Shown here piece by piece: positions 14,879 through 24,096 of a DNA stretch of 64,000 nt. Source of the stretch: Saprospiraceae bacterium (GTDB taxonomy: Bacteria > Bacteroidota > Bacteroidia > Chitinophagales > Saprospiraceae); contig JABSSL010000004.1 of NCBI GenBank assembly GCA_013214355.1, forward strand, positions 124,001-188,000. The letters are read 5' to 3'. Position 1 is the stretch's first letter; every line of letters begins with the position of its first letter. The position numbers were made by a program, and so were the translations under genes. The notes under the pieces were generated by a model. It was not told the origin of the DNA. It saw only the letters and a program-made list of their open reading frames with translations, and searched no databases.

Positions 14879-17695
14879 TTACCTAGCCAGATACATATAT
14901 CGCTGTTTGTCCAGTTCTACAAAGAATGGATCAGAAAGGTCTTTGATGAAGCGAATCGCTTCTCCAGTAGATTTCATCTCTGGTCCCAAATGTTTATCCA
15001 CATTAGGGAATTTCTCGAAGGAGAATACAGGTACTTTGATGGCATAGCCGCTAGGTTGTGGTTTGATATCAAAGTCACTTAATTTATGGGTGCCCAACAT
15101 CACCTTAGTAGCAATCTTTAGGTAAGGTACCTTATATGCTTTGGCGATGAATGGAGTCGTTCTGGAAGCACGTGGGTTCGCTTCGATGACATATACCTTA
15201 TCGTCCTTGATGGCGAACTGAATATTGATCAAACCACGGATGTTAAGTGCTTCGGCCAACTTCTCTGTATACTCAACCATCTGCGCTACCGCCTCGACAC
15301 TCAAGCTGTAAGTCGGTAGTACCGCTGAGCTATCGCCAGAGTGGATACCTGCCGGCTCAATATGCTCCATGATACCCATGATGTGCACCTGCTCTCCATC
15401 GTAGATGGCATCAATCTCAGCTTCCTTAGCTCTCTCCAAAAACTGATCGATCAATACCTTGTTATCCGGTAGATGCTTGAAGATGCTCAGTACATGTCTC
15501 TCCAACTCATCGTCATTGATCACGATTCTCATACTTTGTCCACCGAGTACATAGGATGGCCGGACGAGTACGGGATAGGTCACTTCATTAGCTATCGCAA
15601 TGGCTTGATCGGCATCATTGGCCACACCGTAGCGTGGGTAGGGAATTTCGAGCTCTTTCAATAGATCCGAAAAGGCTCCTCTATCCTCCGCCAAGTCCAT
15701 GTTTTCATAGCTGGTACCGATAATCTTGACGCCGTTCTTATGAAAGCGTTCGGCTAATTTTAGAGCCGTTTGACCCCCTAACTGAACGATCACCCCTTCA
15801 GGCTTTTCGAGTTCAAGTATTTCCTCGATATGTTCCCAGAAGACAGGCTCAAAGTATAGCTTATCGGCAATGTCAAAGTCTGTGGATACGGTTTCAGGGT
15901 TACAGTTGATCATGATAGATTCCATGCCGGATTCTTTGATCGCCATCAACCCGTGTACACAGCAATAGTCAAACTCAATACCTTGTCCGATACGGTTTGG
16001 ACCAGAACCTAGTACAATAATTTTCTTCTTATCCGTTGGAATACTTTCGTTTTCTTTATCGAAGGTAGAATAGAAATAGGGTGTTCCTGCTTCAAATTCT
16101 GCAGCACAGGTATCTACCATCTTGTAGGTTCTGCGAATATTCAATTTTTTGCGGTACGCCCTCACTTCTTCTTCCTCTATACGTAGCAACCAAGCAATTT
16201 GTGCATCGGCATAACCCATTTCCTTCAACTCTCGCATGAAATCTTCTGGAATATCCTCTGCCACATTATAGCGCATCAGTCGTTGCTCCGCTTTTACCAA
16301 GCGTTTGATCTGCTGGATAAACCAAGGATCGATCTTCGTCAACTTCTGAATGGTCTTGCTAGGAACCCCTAATCGCAAGGCATCCTTGAGTCTAAATATC
16401 CTATCGTCACTGGCTTTCTCAAGTCGCTCTAAAACATCGTTGGTACGAATCCATTCTTTCATGTCTGCGCCCAAGCCCATTCGCCCAATCTCCAAACTCT
16501 GACAAGCCTTTTGCAAAGCTTCCAAGAAAGAACGTCCAATGCCCATCACTTCACCCACTGACTTCATCTGCAAGCCAAGTGTGTGATCTGCACCGTGGAA
16601 TTTCGCAAAGTTCCAACGTGGCATCTTTACAATAACGTAGTCTAAAGTAGGCTCAAAATAAGCCGATGTCGTCTTGGTGATCTGATTTTTCAATTCATCC
16701 AAGCTATACCCAATGGCCAACTTCGCGGCAATCTTCGCAATCGGATAACCAGTTGCCTTACTTGCCAAGGCAGAAGAACGAGATACCCGTGGATTAATCT
16801 CAATTACGATTAGCTTTTCCGTAACAGGGTCCTGAGAGAACTGAATGTTACAGCCACCCGCAAAATTACCCAAGGAACGCATAGCTAAGATGGCTTCATC
16901 ACGCATTTGCTGATAAGCCGTATCGGAAAGTGTCATAGCTGGTGCCACAGTGATACTATCTCCTGTATGGATACCCATAGGGTCCAGATTCTCCACCGTA
17001 CAAATGATTACTACATTGTCATTGGCATCCCGCAATAGCTCAAGCTCAAACTCCTTCCAACCCAAAACTGCTCTTTCCACCAAAACCTCATGCGTGGGAG
17101 ACATACTCAAACCCCGACGCAGCGCTGCATCAAATTCCTCTTCTTTATGTACAAAAGCACCACCGGTTCCTCCCAAAGTGTAAGAAGGACGGATTACCAA
17201 GGGAAATCCAATCTTCTGGGCGGCATCTTTACCTTCTAGGAAAGAGTTGGCAATAAAGGAAGGCGCTACACTGAGGCCAATACTTACCACGTGCTCGCGG
17301 AAGGCTTCTCGGTTCTCTGCTAATTCAATCGCTTCTAGGTCCACTCCGATGAGGCGTACATTGTATTTATCCCAAACGCCTCTTTGCCCCACCTCAATAG
17401 CGAGATTAAGAGCCGTTTGACCACCCATAGTAGGCAGTACGGCATCAATTTGCCTCTCCTGTAAAATCTGCTCAATGCTTTCTACCGTAAGTGGCAACAA
17501 ATAAATGTGATCGGCAGTAACGGGATCCGTCATGATTGTAGCCGGGTTGGAGTTGATCAGCGTGACCTCGATGCCTTCCTCGCGCAAAGAACGAGAGGCT
17601 TGGCTACCGGAGTAATCAAACTCACAAGCTTGACCTATAATAATAGGACCACTACCAATAATAAGAACTGATTTGATGGAAGTATCTCTGGGCAT
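14879..17695 (-). CDS. carB: Carbamoyl-phosphate synthase large subunit, short form
   Basis: The 938-residue protein has both ATP-grasp synthetase halves: N-terminal GSGPIIIGQACEFDYSG, and second-half GSGPNRIGQGIEFDYCC near residue 560. Each half has the EINPR/EANPR metal-binding region. It makes carbamoyl phosphate from bicarbonate, ammonia (from CarA) and two ATP for pyrimidine and arginine synthesis. E. coli CarB is about 1070 residues; this protein stops about 20 residues after the second EMKSTGE block, so the C-terminal MGS-like allosteric domain (UMP/ornithine site) is missing. I recall this short form from other Bacteroidota, so it is not a local truncation. carA is not adjacent. The leader (17696-17831) has a promoter and an inverted repeat. 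Confidence 0.97.
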   Translation of the reverse strand: MPRDTSIKSVLIIGSGPIIIGQACEFDYSGSQASRSLREEGIEVTLINSNPATIMTDPVTADHIYLLPLTVESIEQILQERQIDAVLPTMGGQTALNLAIEVGQRGVWDKYNVRLIGVDLEAIELAENREAFREHVVSIGLSVAPSFIANSFLEGKDAAQKIGFPLVIRPSYTLGGTGGAFVHKEEEFDAALRRGLSMSPTHEVLVERAVLGWKEFELELLRDANDNVVIICTVENLDPMGIHTGDSITVAPAMTLSDTAYQQMRDEAILAMRSLGNFAGGCNIQFSQDPVTEKLIVIEINPRVSRSSALASKATGYPIAKIAAKLAIGYSLDELKNQITKTTSAYFEPTLDYVIVKMPRWNFAKFHGADHTLGLQMKSVGEVMGIGRSFLEALQKACQSLEIGRMGLGADMKEWIRTNDVLERLEKASDDRIFRLKDALRLGVPSKTIQKLTKIDPWFIQQIKRLVKAEQRLMRYNVAEDIPEDFMRELKEMGYADAQIAWLLRIEEEEVRAYRKKLNIRRTYKMVDTCAAEFEAGTPYFYSTFDKENESIPTDKKKIIVLGSGPNRIGQGIEFDYCCVHGLMAIKESGMESIMINCNPETVSTDFDIADKLYFEPVFWEHIEEILELEKPEGVIVQLGGQTALKLAERFHKNGVKIIGTSYENMDLAEDRGAFSDLLKELEIPYPRYGVANDADQAIAIANEVTYPVLVRPSYVLGGQSMRIVINDDELERHVLSIFKHLPDNKVLIDQFLERAKEAEIDAIYDGEQVHIMGIMEHIEPAGIHSGDSSAVLPTYSLSVEAVAQMVEYTEKLAEALNIRGLINIQFAIKDDKVYVIEANPRASRTTPFIAKAYKVPYLKIATKVMLGTHKLSDFDIKPQPSGYAIKVPVFSFEKFPNVDKHLGPEMKSTGEAIRFIKDLSDPFFVELDKQRYMYLAR

Positions 17696-17717
17696 TTGTA
17701 TTACAATTTAGACTCGT

Positions 17718-17773
17718 TTGCTAAATCACGGCCAATAATGATCATAATGTTTGCGAAATCGATGATTTAGCAA
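17718..17773 (-). promoter_or_regulatory. Inverted repeat in the carB leader
   Basis: TTGCTAAATCA (17718-17728) and TGATTTAGCAA (17763-17773) are perfect 11-bp inverted arms around a 34-base loop. They lie inside the predicted 5' untranslated region, 23 bases upstream of the carB start. No T-tract follows, so translational or protein-mediated control is more likely than simple termination. Confidence 0.45.
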
Positions 17774-17823
17774 GCGGCTTTAGCGATGAAAGAAGGAGTG
17801 TTAGGGCTCGTCCAAATTGCGTG

Positions 17824-17831
17824 CAAAGATA
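17824..17831 (-). promoter_or_regulatory. carB promoter (-7 box)
   Basis: TATCTTTG on the minus strand is an exact Bacteroidota TAnnTTTG element, about 130 bases upstream of the carB start. Apart from this and the leader repeat, the gap 17696-18011 holds no gene that I can see. Confidence 0.6.
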
Positions 17832-18011
17832 GGACTTATTTGATCTCGTAAAAATTGAGGAACAACTTTTTTCTTAAAAAATGTAAACGCTTGATAAGGG
17901 AATTAAATATGAAGGGCTATGAGCGTTTTTGAAGAGCCGTTTCCAAAGGGGTGAACTCGAAAAGTGCCTTTGATCTTCATGTAGATTTTGGTTGATCTCA
18001 GACAGGTCCAT

Positions 18012-21000
18012 TTACAAACGCATATCCCAATAAAAATAAGTTGGATGATCTGGTCCTAAAAGTTCTCTGAGTTCTTGGAGAAGTGAGGTTTTTTCCACTT
18101 CATAGTCGGTTCTCCATTGATTGATAATAGTCTTTACCTGTTCATCATTTTGCTGATGGCCCGATATTTTTGAAACGTTGTCGATATGAAAGATTAGGTC
18201 ATAGCAGTTTTTGAGACCCGCCAATTGACTTTGCAGGAGATAACTCTTCAATCCATTTTTTATGCCCTCATCATTGATGTTGGATGCTGTACTTTTAGCA
18301 GTGTTAATAATTTCGAAGGTATTGTATAGATTGGGCGGTTGAAGCTTGTTGCTTCTTAAAGCAAATTTGTCATAGAATCTTTTGCCAAAAACGAACATAG
18401 CCTTTGCCTCATCTCTTGTCGCATCTGCTGCCTTATCAGTCCACAGGTAGAGACTATCGGATGCAACTTGTAAAGAGTCATAGAGCCGATCAATACCGAT
18501 AAGACCGGTTAGAGCTTGCGCAATAGCCAGGTCCTGATTCCGGTAAGAGGCATCTTTAGAGAACCCTGCCAATGCTCTGCTTACATTTCCTAGGGCTGCT
18601 TGATGCTGTCCTTGTTTCCATTGCGCAAAGGAGTAATAGCTATATGCTTTCCCCAGCTGTCCGAGGTTGGTCAATTGATTATCTGATAATTCCGGCAACA
18701 CCTCCTCCAAGCGTTGGAGCCCGGTGCGATATAAGCTGTCAATAATACCTTGCCTTTCTGTGGCAATGCTGTTGGTTAAACCTGACTTTTGGGGATTGGT
18801 GAATATGTCCTGAAGTGTCATGGCTTCTTCTATATCATTTATGGCCATTCGGTAAGCTGTAATAGAAGAACCATTAATTGTTCCTGAATTGAGGGTGGAA
18901 GTGCTAGGTGCGCTTTGGCACGTTAACAAGGTAGAAGCATTTTGATTTCTATTGACTATGTAGCCGGCTAGAAATTCACCATTAAAAGTATTAAGCGTTC
19001 TAACTCTAAATGCATCAGCAAGCTGTTGTTCCAGTACTACCTTAGTACCATTGGGCAGACGGCTGATTAATGTTTGATCGTTAAGCGCTCTGTACTCCGG
19101 GCCGTCCCCGCCCCGGTTGATGGTACTCAACTCATCGGGGCTCAAAATTCGATTGCGTAGAGCAATGCCAAAATTGGCACTTCCGATGCAATAAGTATTT
19201 CCATCCCTTAAGTTGTTTGGAGATTTAGGGCAGATACTCAGGGTGCTTTTTTGTTGGTAACTTTTGGAAATGTAAGCCTCCGATAAGCCCCCATTACTCC
19301 TTTGGAAACGAATCTTATAAAAGTCTACCAACTCCTCTAAGAAGATAACCTGATCCCCTCGATTTAGGTAGGCAATTAGCGTTTCCTTGTTCAGTGGATT
19401 ATACTGAGGGTTATTTCGTCCTTGGTTAATAATCCTAAGTTCAGATAAGCTTAAAGGTCGGTTTCGTACGGAAATTACGTCGAATTGATCATTGATACAA
19501 TACGTAGAGCCCGCCTGAAGTGAATGGGGATCGATAATGGTTTTGATCTCGATTTTGAAACGCTCCCACTCTGATCGATTGAGAAAAGCTGGATCAGCTA
19601 TAATTTGATCTACGGTTAGTTGATGTTTAGTAAGTAAATAGGCCAATAAGCGTTGCGTATTTTGAAGCATGTTACTGTAATCGCCATTGGCTGCGGCGCA
19701 TAATTTTATTCCAAGCGTAGAATTATTGAGTGGAACATCACCAACACCAAGGCTATTTGCTATGGCTGCATTACCGCTCAAGTCGGTATGAAAGGCTACC
19801 TCGGATTCAGGTATGATTCGTAAAATATCCGTGTCATCTACTATATAATGTTGAGAGGTCTTACTGTCGGTTTTATTGTAAAAGTCGCGGTGTGAATGGA
19901 CCCCTGCCCTACTGTCAAAATAATGAAGTAGAATGCCTTTTACTTCCAAAATTTGATGCTTGATGGAATCCTGCATGGCGGGCCGATTATTGTCATTTTC
20001 GAGCAGGACTTCTTCAATAGGAGGAGGAGCAGGGAGAAAGTGAGATAAATTGGGCGTTATCGTCAAGGTGTCTAAAAAGGGATTACCTATTAGCTGTTCG
20101 TAGTAATAATAGGCTGAGTCTATGCGATCTAAGTAGTAATGGATAAGCCCTAATGCATGAGCGGCGTCTTGTACAATGCTATCGTGCTGTAAAGCTTGGA
20201 GCGTACTTCTTATTAACCAGCTACTATCAATTTCGGTGTCAAACTTCTTTAGGTTATTGAAGATGCCTACTCGAGAATTGTAACGCATGTAGGATAAGTT
20301 CTGCCTAGCCAAATCATAGGTAGGGTCAATCGTAAGGGCTTGAGTAATGTAGCTATTGATGTCTTCCCACCAGTCTGCTATGGATTGATTCCGAACTTGA
20401 TCTGATGATAGGTCTAGGCGGCTGAGGGAGTCTATTTTAGGATAGACCTGTTCCTGAAAAGTTTCAATGGCCAGATTGTTGTAATAAGCGGCCTCTAGAT
20501 CACTTTCTTTTGTTTGGTACGGGAAACTAATAGCTTCCTCTCCATCCGATAATGGCTTTCCTTCACGAGCGATCATAATGATACTAATGGTCAATAATAG
20601 CAGACTACCCAGGATGGCTTGAATTAGGGGTAGATCAGCTAATAAGCGTTCCCAAGTGCTGGTATCGGTTTCTTGGGGTTGTAGGAATGACTTTAGGTCT
20701 TCAGGCGAGCTTTTTTCTGCCACATTTTGGGCCAGTCCCAGTTTCCATCCTCGCATATGTTGCAACTCTGCGATCAATTGAGGGGGAAGGTGATTTTCAT
20801 CCAAAAGTCTGATAAGCTCTTTCTTAGCATTTGTGTCTTCTGGCTTGAGCGCATGAGTTTGCAATGCCAATTGACTGACCATTTCCTGCTCAGCATGACT
20901 CCCCGCTAAAGGTTCTTTAACTGACTCTAATTGTTCTTTGACGGCTTGACGGGCCAGTTGCTTTGCTTGTGGGTTGTGGTGGTGTAGGTGCTCTAGGAGT

Positions 21001-22988
21001 TCCATGCGTAGATCGTGATCAAGTTGCCCATTTCTTAACCAGCTAATTCTCGAAAGCTGCAACAATTGATCATATCCTAACGTGACCTTCAATGGCTCCA
21101 AGGCTTTACCAATGGCTATTGTTAATCTCCAATTAGGTTCAGGAAAAACAGCCAATGCCCTTAGCCATAGCCATAGATCGGGTTGACTTTCGAAGTATTC
21201 TTCCAGCTCTTCAAAATCATCCCAGTCAATGAAATTACTGTTTTCATCTTTTCTCTCATCGGCTAAGCCTCCTTGCCATGTCCAGAAGTCAGCGGGAAGG
21301 TCTTCGGGAGATTGTTGGCCTTCGATGTACCTCGCTGCCGTCTCTAGGCCCTGCAAATCTGCTGGGAAGATTGGCAAATCTTTGTTGAGTAAGTATTCTT
21401 TGTAGGTCCAGGCAACTGGGGCGATGGGACTTAATAGTAAGCGAGAAGACCATTGTGTCAGGGCCTGATGCAAAGTTTCTTTTAGCTTTGGTTGTCTACT
21501 GTAAGTATCCAGCAAACTATGCCCATCACCGAGAATAATGAGTCGGTGGTTGGGAAATCGTAATTGCAGCGTTTCTAAAGTTTGTATTTCTTTTAAATCA
21601 GCACTCCAAAGACGATTGAGATCTCCCTGATAATATAAGACTTCTAAGTAGACTTCTTGCCCACGTAACTGTGAGACAAGGTACTGAAACAGATTGCCCT
21701 GATGCCCAATTTTAGACGCTCGATCTATCAGTATCACATAATCGCTAGCTTGTGTCCCGTGCCGAAAAATTGGACTAATAAAGCCTCCTTTTTTTATGGT
21801 TTGCTTCAGCGTTTTGGGGATGTCTAGCTGGTAGTGGTTGCCTTGTTGCCGCAATCGCATGGAATTAGCAAGCTGAGCATGAGCTTCGGGGATAGGGATA
21901 TTTTGTTCTTGGGTCGGAAATGGAATACTGTAGGGGCCATGTCGTTTACTTTTCGGTAATGTGTCGACCTCCTTAGTCACTTCCTGCTGCACCTTATCTT
22001 CCTGTCGATTTCTAAATTTTAAAAACCAATTGACCCATAGCAAGATGGCTGCTAATATGATGGTAAACCAAATGATCGGATGAAGGTAGGCTAGGTGTTT
22101 TTCCTCCCCCATCCTGAGCTTTTTCATATGTAAATCATCATATTCTTCATCTCCTTCTTTGATTACTATTGGCAAGGAAATAGTCTTAGTGCAGTATTCT
22201 GATGCAGAGGTATCTTGGACCGTTAGTGTGACTTGATAGCTACCTGTTGTATCGAAAGAAAAGTATGGAGTGATTTGTTGACTGGAGCTTGGGCCTTTGG
22301 CTCCAAAGTTCCAAGTGTAGCTTATGTTTAAGTTTGATGTGTCTTCAATTTCTGCGCTAAATCTGATCTGTTCTCCTGGACTAGGATCAGGAGGGCTAAT
22401 TTGGATCCGACCCAGTTCAGGGGGGGTAGGGCACTCGACAAGCACTTCTATGATCTGCTTTAGGAAAACCTTTTCGGTTCTTGGATGGGAAACGCTCAGA
22501 TGTATATATTGTCTTGGAGATCCCCGAAAATATGATTGCTCATAGATAAAACTGACTCCCTTTTCTTGTCTTGATGTAGTTATGGTATCTCCTTCTTCAC
22601 TTTGCAAAGACCAGTCAACAACGGGAACAGAAGTGGAAAAATAGTCATTATAAGTTAGCCCTAGCTCTATCGGGGCACCGTAAGTGACTTGTATTTGAGA
22701 AGAAGGGGTAATGGTAAAACTTGGAGAAATTAGTAGAAGTGGAAGGATGCCAATAATAAGGATACTCAGCACAATATAGGTCAGGAGGCGGGGGGGGATT
22801 CTCCAACTCCAGTAAGCGTCGAGCTGAGTATATTTAGGTGCTTTGCGAATTTCCAACAGATACTGTTCGAATGCTTTCCGGAAAAGCACCTGTTCCTCGG
22901 CGCTCTTTGCAATTAGAGGCCCCATCAAGTAGCTGAGTCCTTCTGGCTTATCTAGGTAAGCCATGCCTTCCAATTCAAGGATGCGCAA
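18012..22988 (-). CDS. Giant three-TM protein: PKD, vWA-like, degenerate amidase, SH3b-like pair, helical repeats
   Basis: From TTG at 22988 the protein has 1658 residues. Layout: helical N-terminus; TM1 about 67-88; PKD-like domain about 195-275; TM2 about 303-323 followed by KFRNR; vWA-like domain from about 415 with a degenerate MIDAS (Asp422, Ser425; GDG at 487-489); helical region; TM3 about 787-807; Amidase_2 (CwlA/XlyA-like) domain about 1012-1150; two SH3b-like repeats (about 1155-1253 and 1260-1357); TPR-like tail. The amidase keeps His1022, SxHY at 1045-1048 and AFH at 1065-1067, but the expected late His and GKxCP are replaced by IIADPAF (1129-1135). Each SH3b-like repeat has Cys at both ends (1164/1253, 1267/1357), fitting disulfides. 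Three TMs put vWA in the cytoplasm and amidase/SH3b in the periplasm. The frame stays open upstream to the MoxR stop and looks coding, so the true start may be a non-ATG codon near 23090. Confidence 0.85.
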   Translation of the reverse strand: MRILELEGMAYLDKPEGLSYLMGPLIAKSAEEQVLFRKAFEQYLLEIRKAPKYTQLDAYWSWRIPPRLLTYIVLSILIIGILPLLLISPSFTITPSSQIQVTYGAPIELGLTYNDYFSTSVPVVDWSLQSEEGDTITTSRQEKGVSFIYEQSYFRGSPRQYIHLSVSHPRTEKVFLKQIIEVLVECPTPPELGRIQISPPDPSPGEQIRFSAEIEDTSNLNISYTWNFGAKGPSSSQQITPYFSFDTTGSYQVTLTVQDTSASEYCTKTISLPIVIKEGDEEYDDLHMKKLRMGEEKHLAYLHPIIWFTIILAAILLWVNWFLKFRNRQEDKVQQEVTKEVDTLPKSKRHGPYSIPFPTQEQNIPIPEAHAQLANSMRLRQQGNHYQLDIPKTLKQTIKKGGFISPIFRHGTQASDYVILIDRASKIGHQGNLFQYLVSQLRGQEVYLEVLYYQGDLNRLWSADLKEIQTLETLQLRFPNHRLIILGDGHSLLDTYSRQPKLKETLHQALTQWSSRLLLSPIAPVAWTYKEYLLNKDLPIFPADLQGLETAARYIEGQQSPEDLPADFWTWQGGLADERKDENSNFIDWDDFEELEEYFESQPDLWLWLRALAVFPEPNWRLTIAIGKALEPLKVTLGYDQLLQLSRISWLRNGQLDHDLRMELLEHLHHHNPQAKQLARQAVKEQLESVKEPLAGSHAEQEMVSQLALQTHALKPEDTNAKKELIRLLDENHLPPQLIAELQHMRGWKLGLAQNVAEKSSPEDLKSFLQPQETDTSTWERLLADLPLIQAILGSLLLLTISIIMIAREGKPLSDGEEAISFPYQTKESDLEAAYYNNLAIETFQEQVYPKIDSLSRLDLSSDQVRNQSIADWWEDINSYITQALTIDPTYDLARQNLSYMRYNSRVGIFNNLKKFDTEIDSSWLIRSTLQALQHDSIVQDAAHALGLIHYYLDRIDSAYYYYEQLIGNPFLDTLTITPNLSHFLPAPPPIEEVLLENDNNRPAMQDSIKHQILEVKGILLHYFDSRAGVHSHRDFYNKTDSKTSQHYIVDDTDILRIIPESEVAFHTDLSGNAAIANSLGVGDVPLNNSTLGIKLCAAANGDYSNMLQNTQRLLAYLLTKHQLTVDQIIADPAFLNRSEWERFKIEIKTIIDPHSLQAGSTYCINDQFDVISVRNRPLSLSELRIINQGRNNPQYNPLNKETLIAYLNRGDQVIFLEELVDFYKIRFQRSNGGLSEAYISKSYQQKSTLSICPKSPNNLRDGNTYCIGSANFGIALRNRILSPDELSTINRGGDGPEYRALNDQTLISRLPNGTKVVLEQQLADAFRVRTLNTFNGEFLAGYIVNRNQNASTLLTCQSAPSTSTLNSGTINGSSITAYRMAINDIEEAMTLQDIFTNPQKSGLTNSIATERQGIIDSLYRTGLQRLEEVLPELSDNQLTNLGQLGKAYSYYSFAQWKQGQHQAALGNVSRALAGFSKDASYRNQDLAIAQALTGLIGIDRLYDSLQVASDSLYLWTDKAADATRDEAKAMFVFGKRFYDKFALRSNKLQPPNLYNTFEIINTAKSTASNINDEGIKNGLKSYLLQSQLAGLKNCYDLIFHIDNVSKISGHQQNDEQVKTIINQWRTDYEVEKTSLLQELRELLGPDHPTYFYWDMRL

Positions 22989-23096
22989 CAGGTTTAATCG
23001 ATCATCAATACTAACCTGGAAACCAACGCCTTCGAGGTGAGCAATCAGCCCATCAAGTGGTAGAGTTATATGTGAATTATTGGAGTTGATGTGGGC

Positions 23097-24095
23097 TTAG
23101 TTTTCTTTGGGGTACAAATCTTTGATAGCCTGATAGTCTTCATTAGTCTTAACCAGCAGGGAAAGGTGGCTGGCAAGGTAATCTTTTGCTTTCCTTTCGG
23201 GCTTTTTATTAAAGATACCATCTAGCGCCAGGATGCGAAGCCAGGCTACCAATTCTGCAGTCGCCGGTTTTTTGCGATTTATATGAGTACGGAGCTCAAT
23301 AAATTCTTTGATTAATTCTTTCAGTAAGGTTTCTCCCTGCTTTGTTGGTTTCAGTTCTAATTGAGCTTGAACAATTTTTTGCAGAAGAGTAGTTCCTGGA
23401 AATTGAATATTATAAAATACACAACGTCGAAGGAAGGCATCAGGTAAGTTCTTCTCAGAATTGCTAGTCATTACTACGAAGATACGAGCATCAGCTCCCT
23501 CCTTAGCCTCTTCAAGCTTTAGATGGTGCTTGATCTTGATGAAATCAGCACTTAGTTCTGTGATTTTGAATTCGTTTTTATCAATTTCATGAAGGATGTC
23601 ATTTGGGAAGTCTCGTGGAGCCTTATCGATTTCGTCAATGAGCACTACATGGCTAGCGGGACCAGGAGTGAGTTGCTTTGCAAGCGGGCTATCACCCAAC
23701 TGAGCTGGATATGTGCAAGCAATGGCCTTCCCTAGTGCTTCCAAACGTATATACTTTGCGGTATCCGTTAAGTTGTCTTCCGTTTTTCGTTCAATATTGG
23801 CAGCCTGAAAATGAGTGAGGGCATCGTACTGATAAAACAGATCTTTAGCGGTAGACGTCGTTTTAGTATTGAAGATAAGCGGTTCGGACTGAAAATTCAG
23901 GCCATTCTTTTCTTGACTGAAGAGTGCTGCAAGTTTGTAGGCAAGCAAGGTTTTGCCAGTCCCTGGTTTGCCCGTGAGCAGTAACGGTTTGTGTAGCGCA
24001 ACTGCGACCTGTATTGCCTTTTTCAATCCTTCATCCTCTAGAATGTATTGTTCAGCTTTGAATTGGGGGGCTGGGGTTTTCCAGTTCAATTTCAT
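23097..24095 (-). CDS. MoxR-type AAA+ ATPase
   Basis: The 332-residue protein has Walker A GKPGTGKT (residues 42-49), Walker B VVLIDEID (150-157), a sensor-1-like MTSNSEKNLP near 205 and Arg-finger-type FLRRC. It is a single AAA+ module of the MoxR clade, whose members remodel or load vWA-domain partners. A vWA-like giant protein is encoded immediately downstream, and the EAD11-iSTAND gene upstream ends one base before this ATG (TAA-C-ATG). The three are therefore almost certainly one translationally coupled operon. Unlike the Bat aerotolerance operon there is no DUF58 gene nearby, so a conflict-system or envelope-stress role is favoured. Confidence 0.92.
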   Translation of the reverse strand: MKLNWKTPAPQFKAEQYILEDEGLKKAIQVAVALHKPLLLTGKPGTGKTLLAYKLAALFSQEKNGLNFQSEPLIFNTKTTSTAKDLFYQYDALTHFQAANIERKTEDNLTDTAKYIRLEALGKAIACTYPAQLGDSPLAKQLTPGPASHVVLIDEIDKAPRDFPNDILHEIDKNEFKITELSADFIKIKHHLKLEEAKEGADARIFVVMTSNSEKNLPDAFLRRCVFYNIQFPGTTLLQKIVQAQLELKPTKQGETLLKELIKEFIELRTHINRKKPATAELVAWLRILALDGIFNKKPERKAKDYLASHLSLLVKTNEDYQAIKDLYPKEN

Positions 24096-24096
24096 G

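Noticed and set aside
14879-17695. carB as a truncated pseudogene
   Set aside because: Both ATP-grasp halves are intact and the short form lacking the MGS domain is usual in this phylum.
18012-24095. MoxR-vWA pair as part of a Bat aerotolerance operon
   Set aside because: No DUF58, BatA/B-type or BatD gene is present, and the vWA partner has an unrelated architecture.
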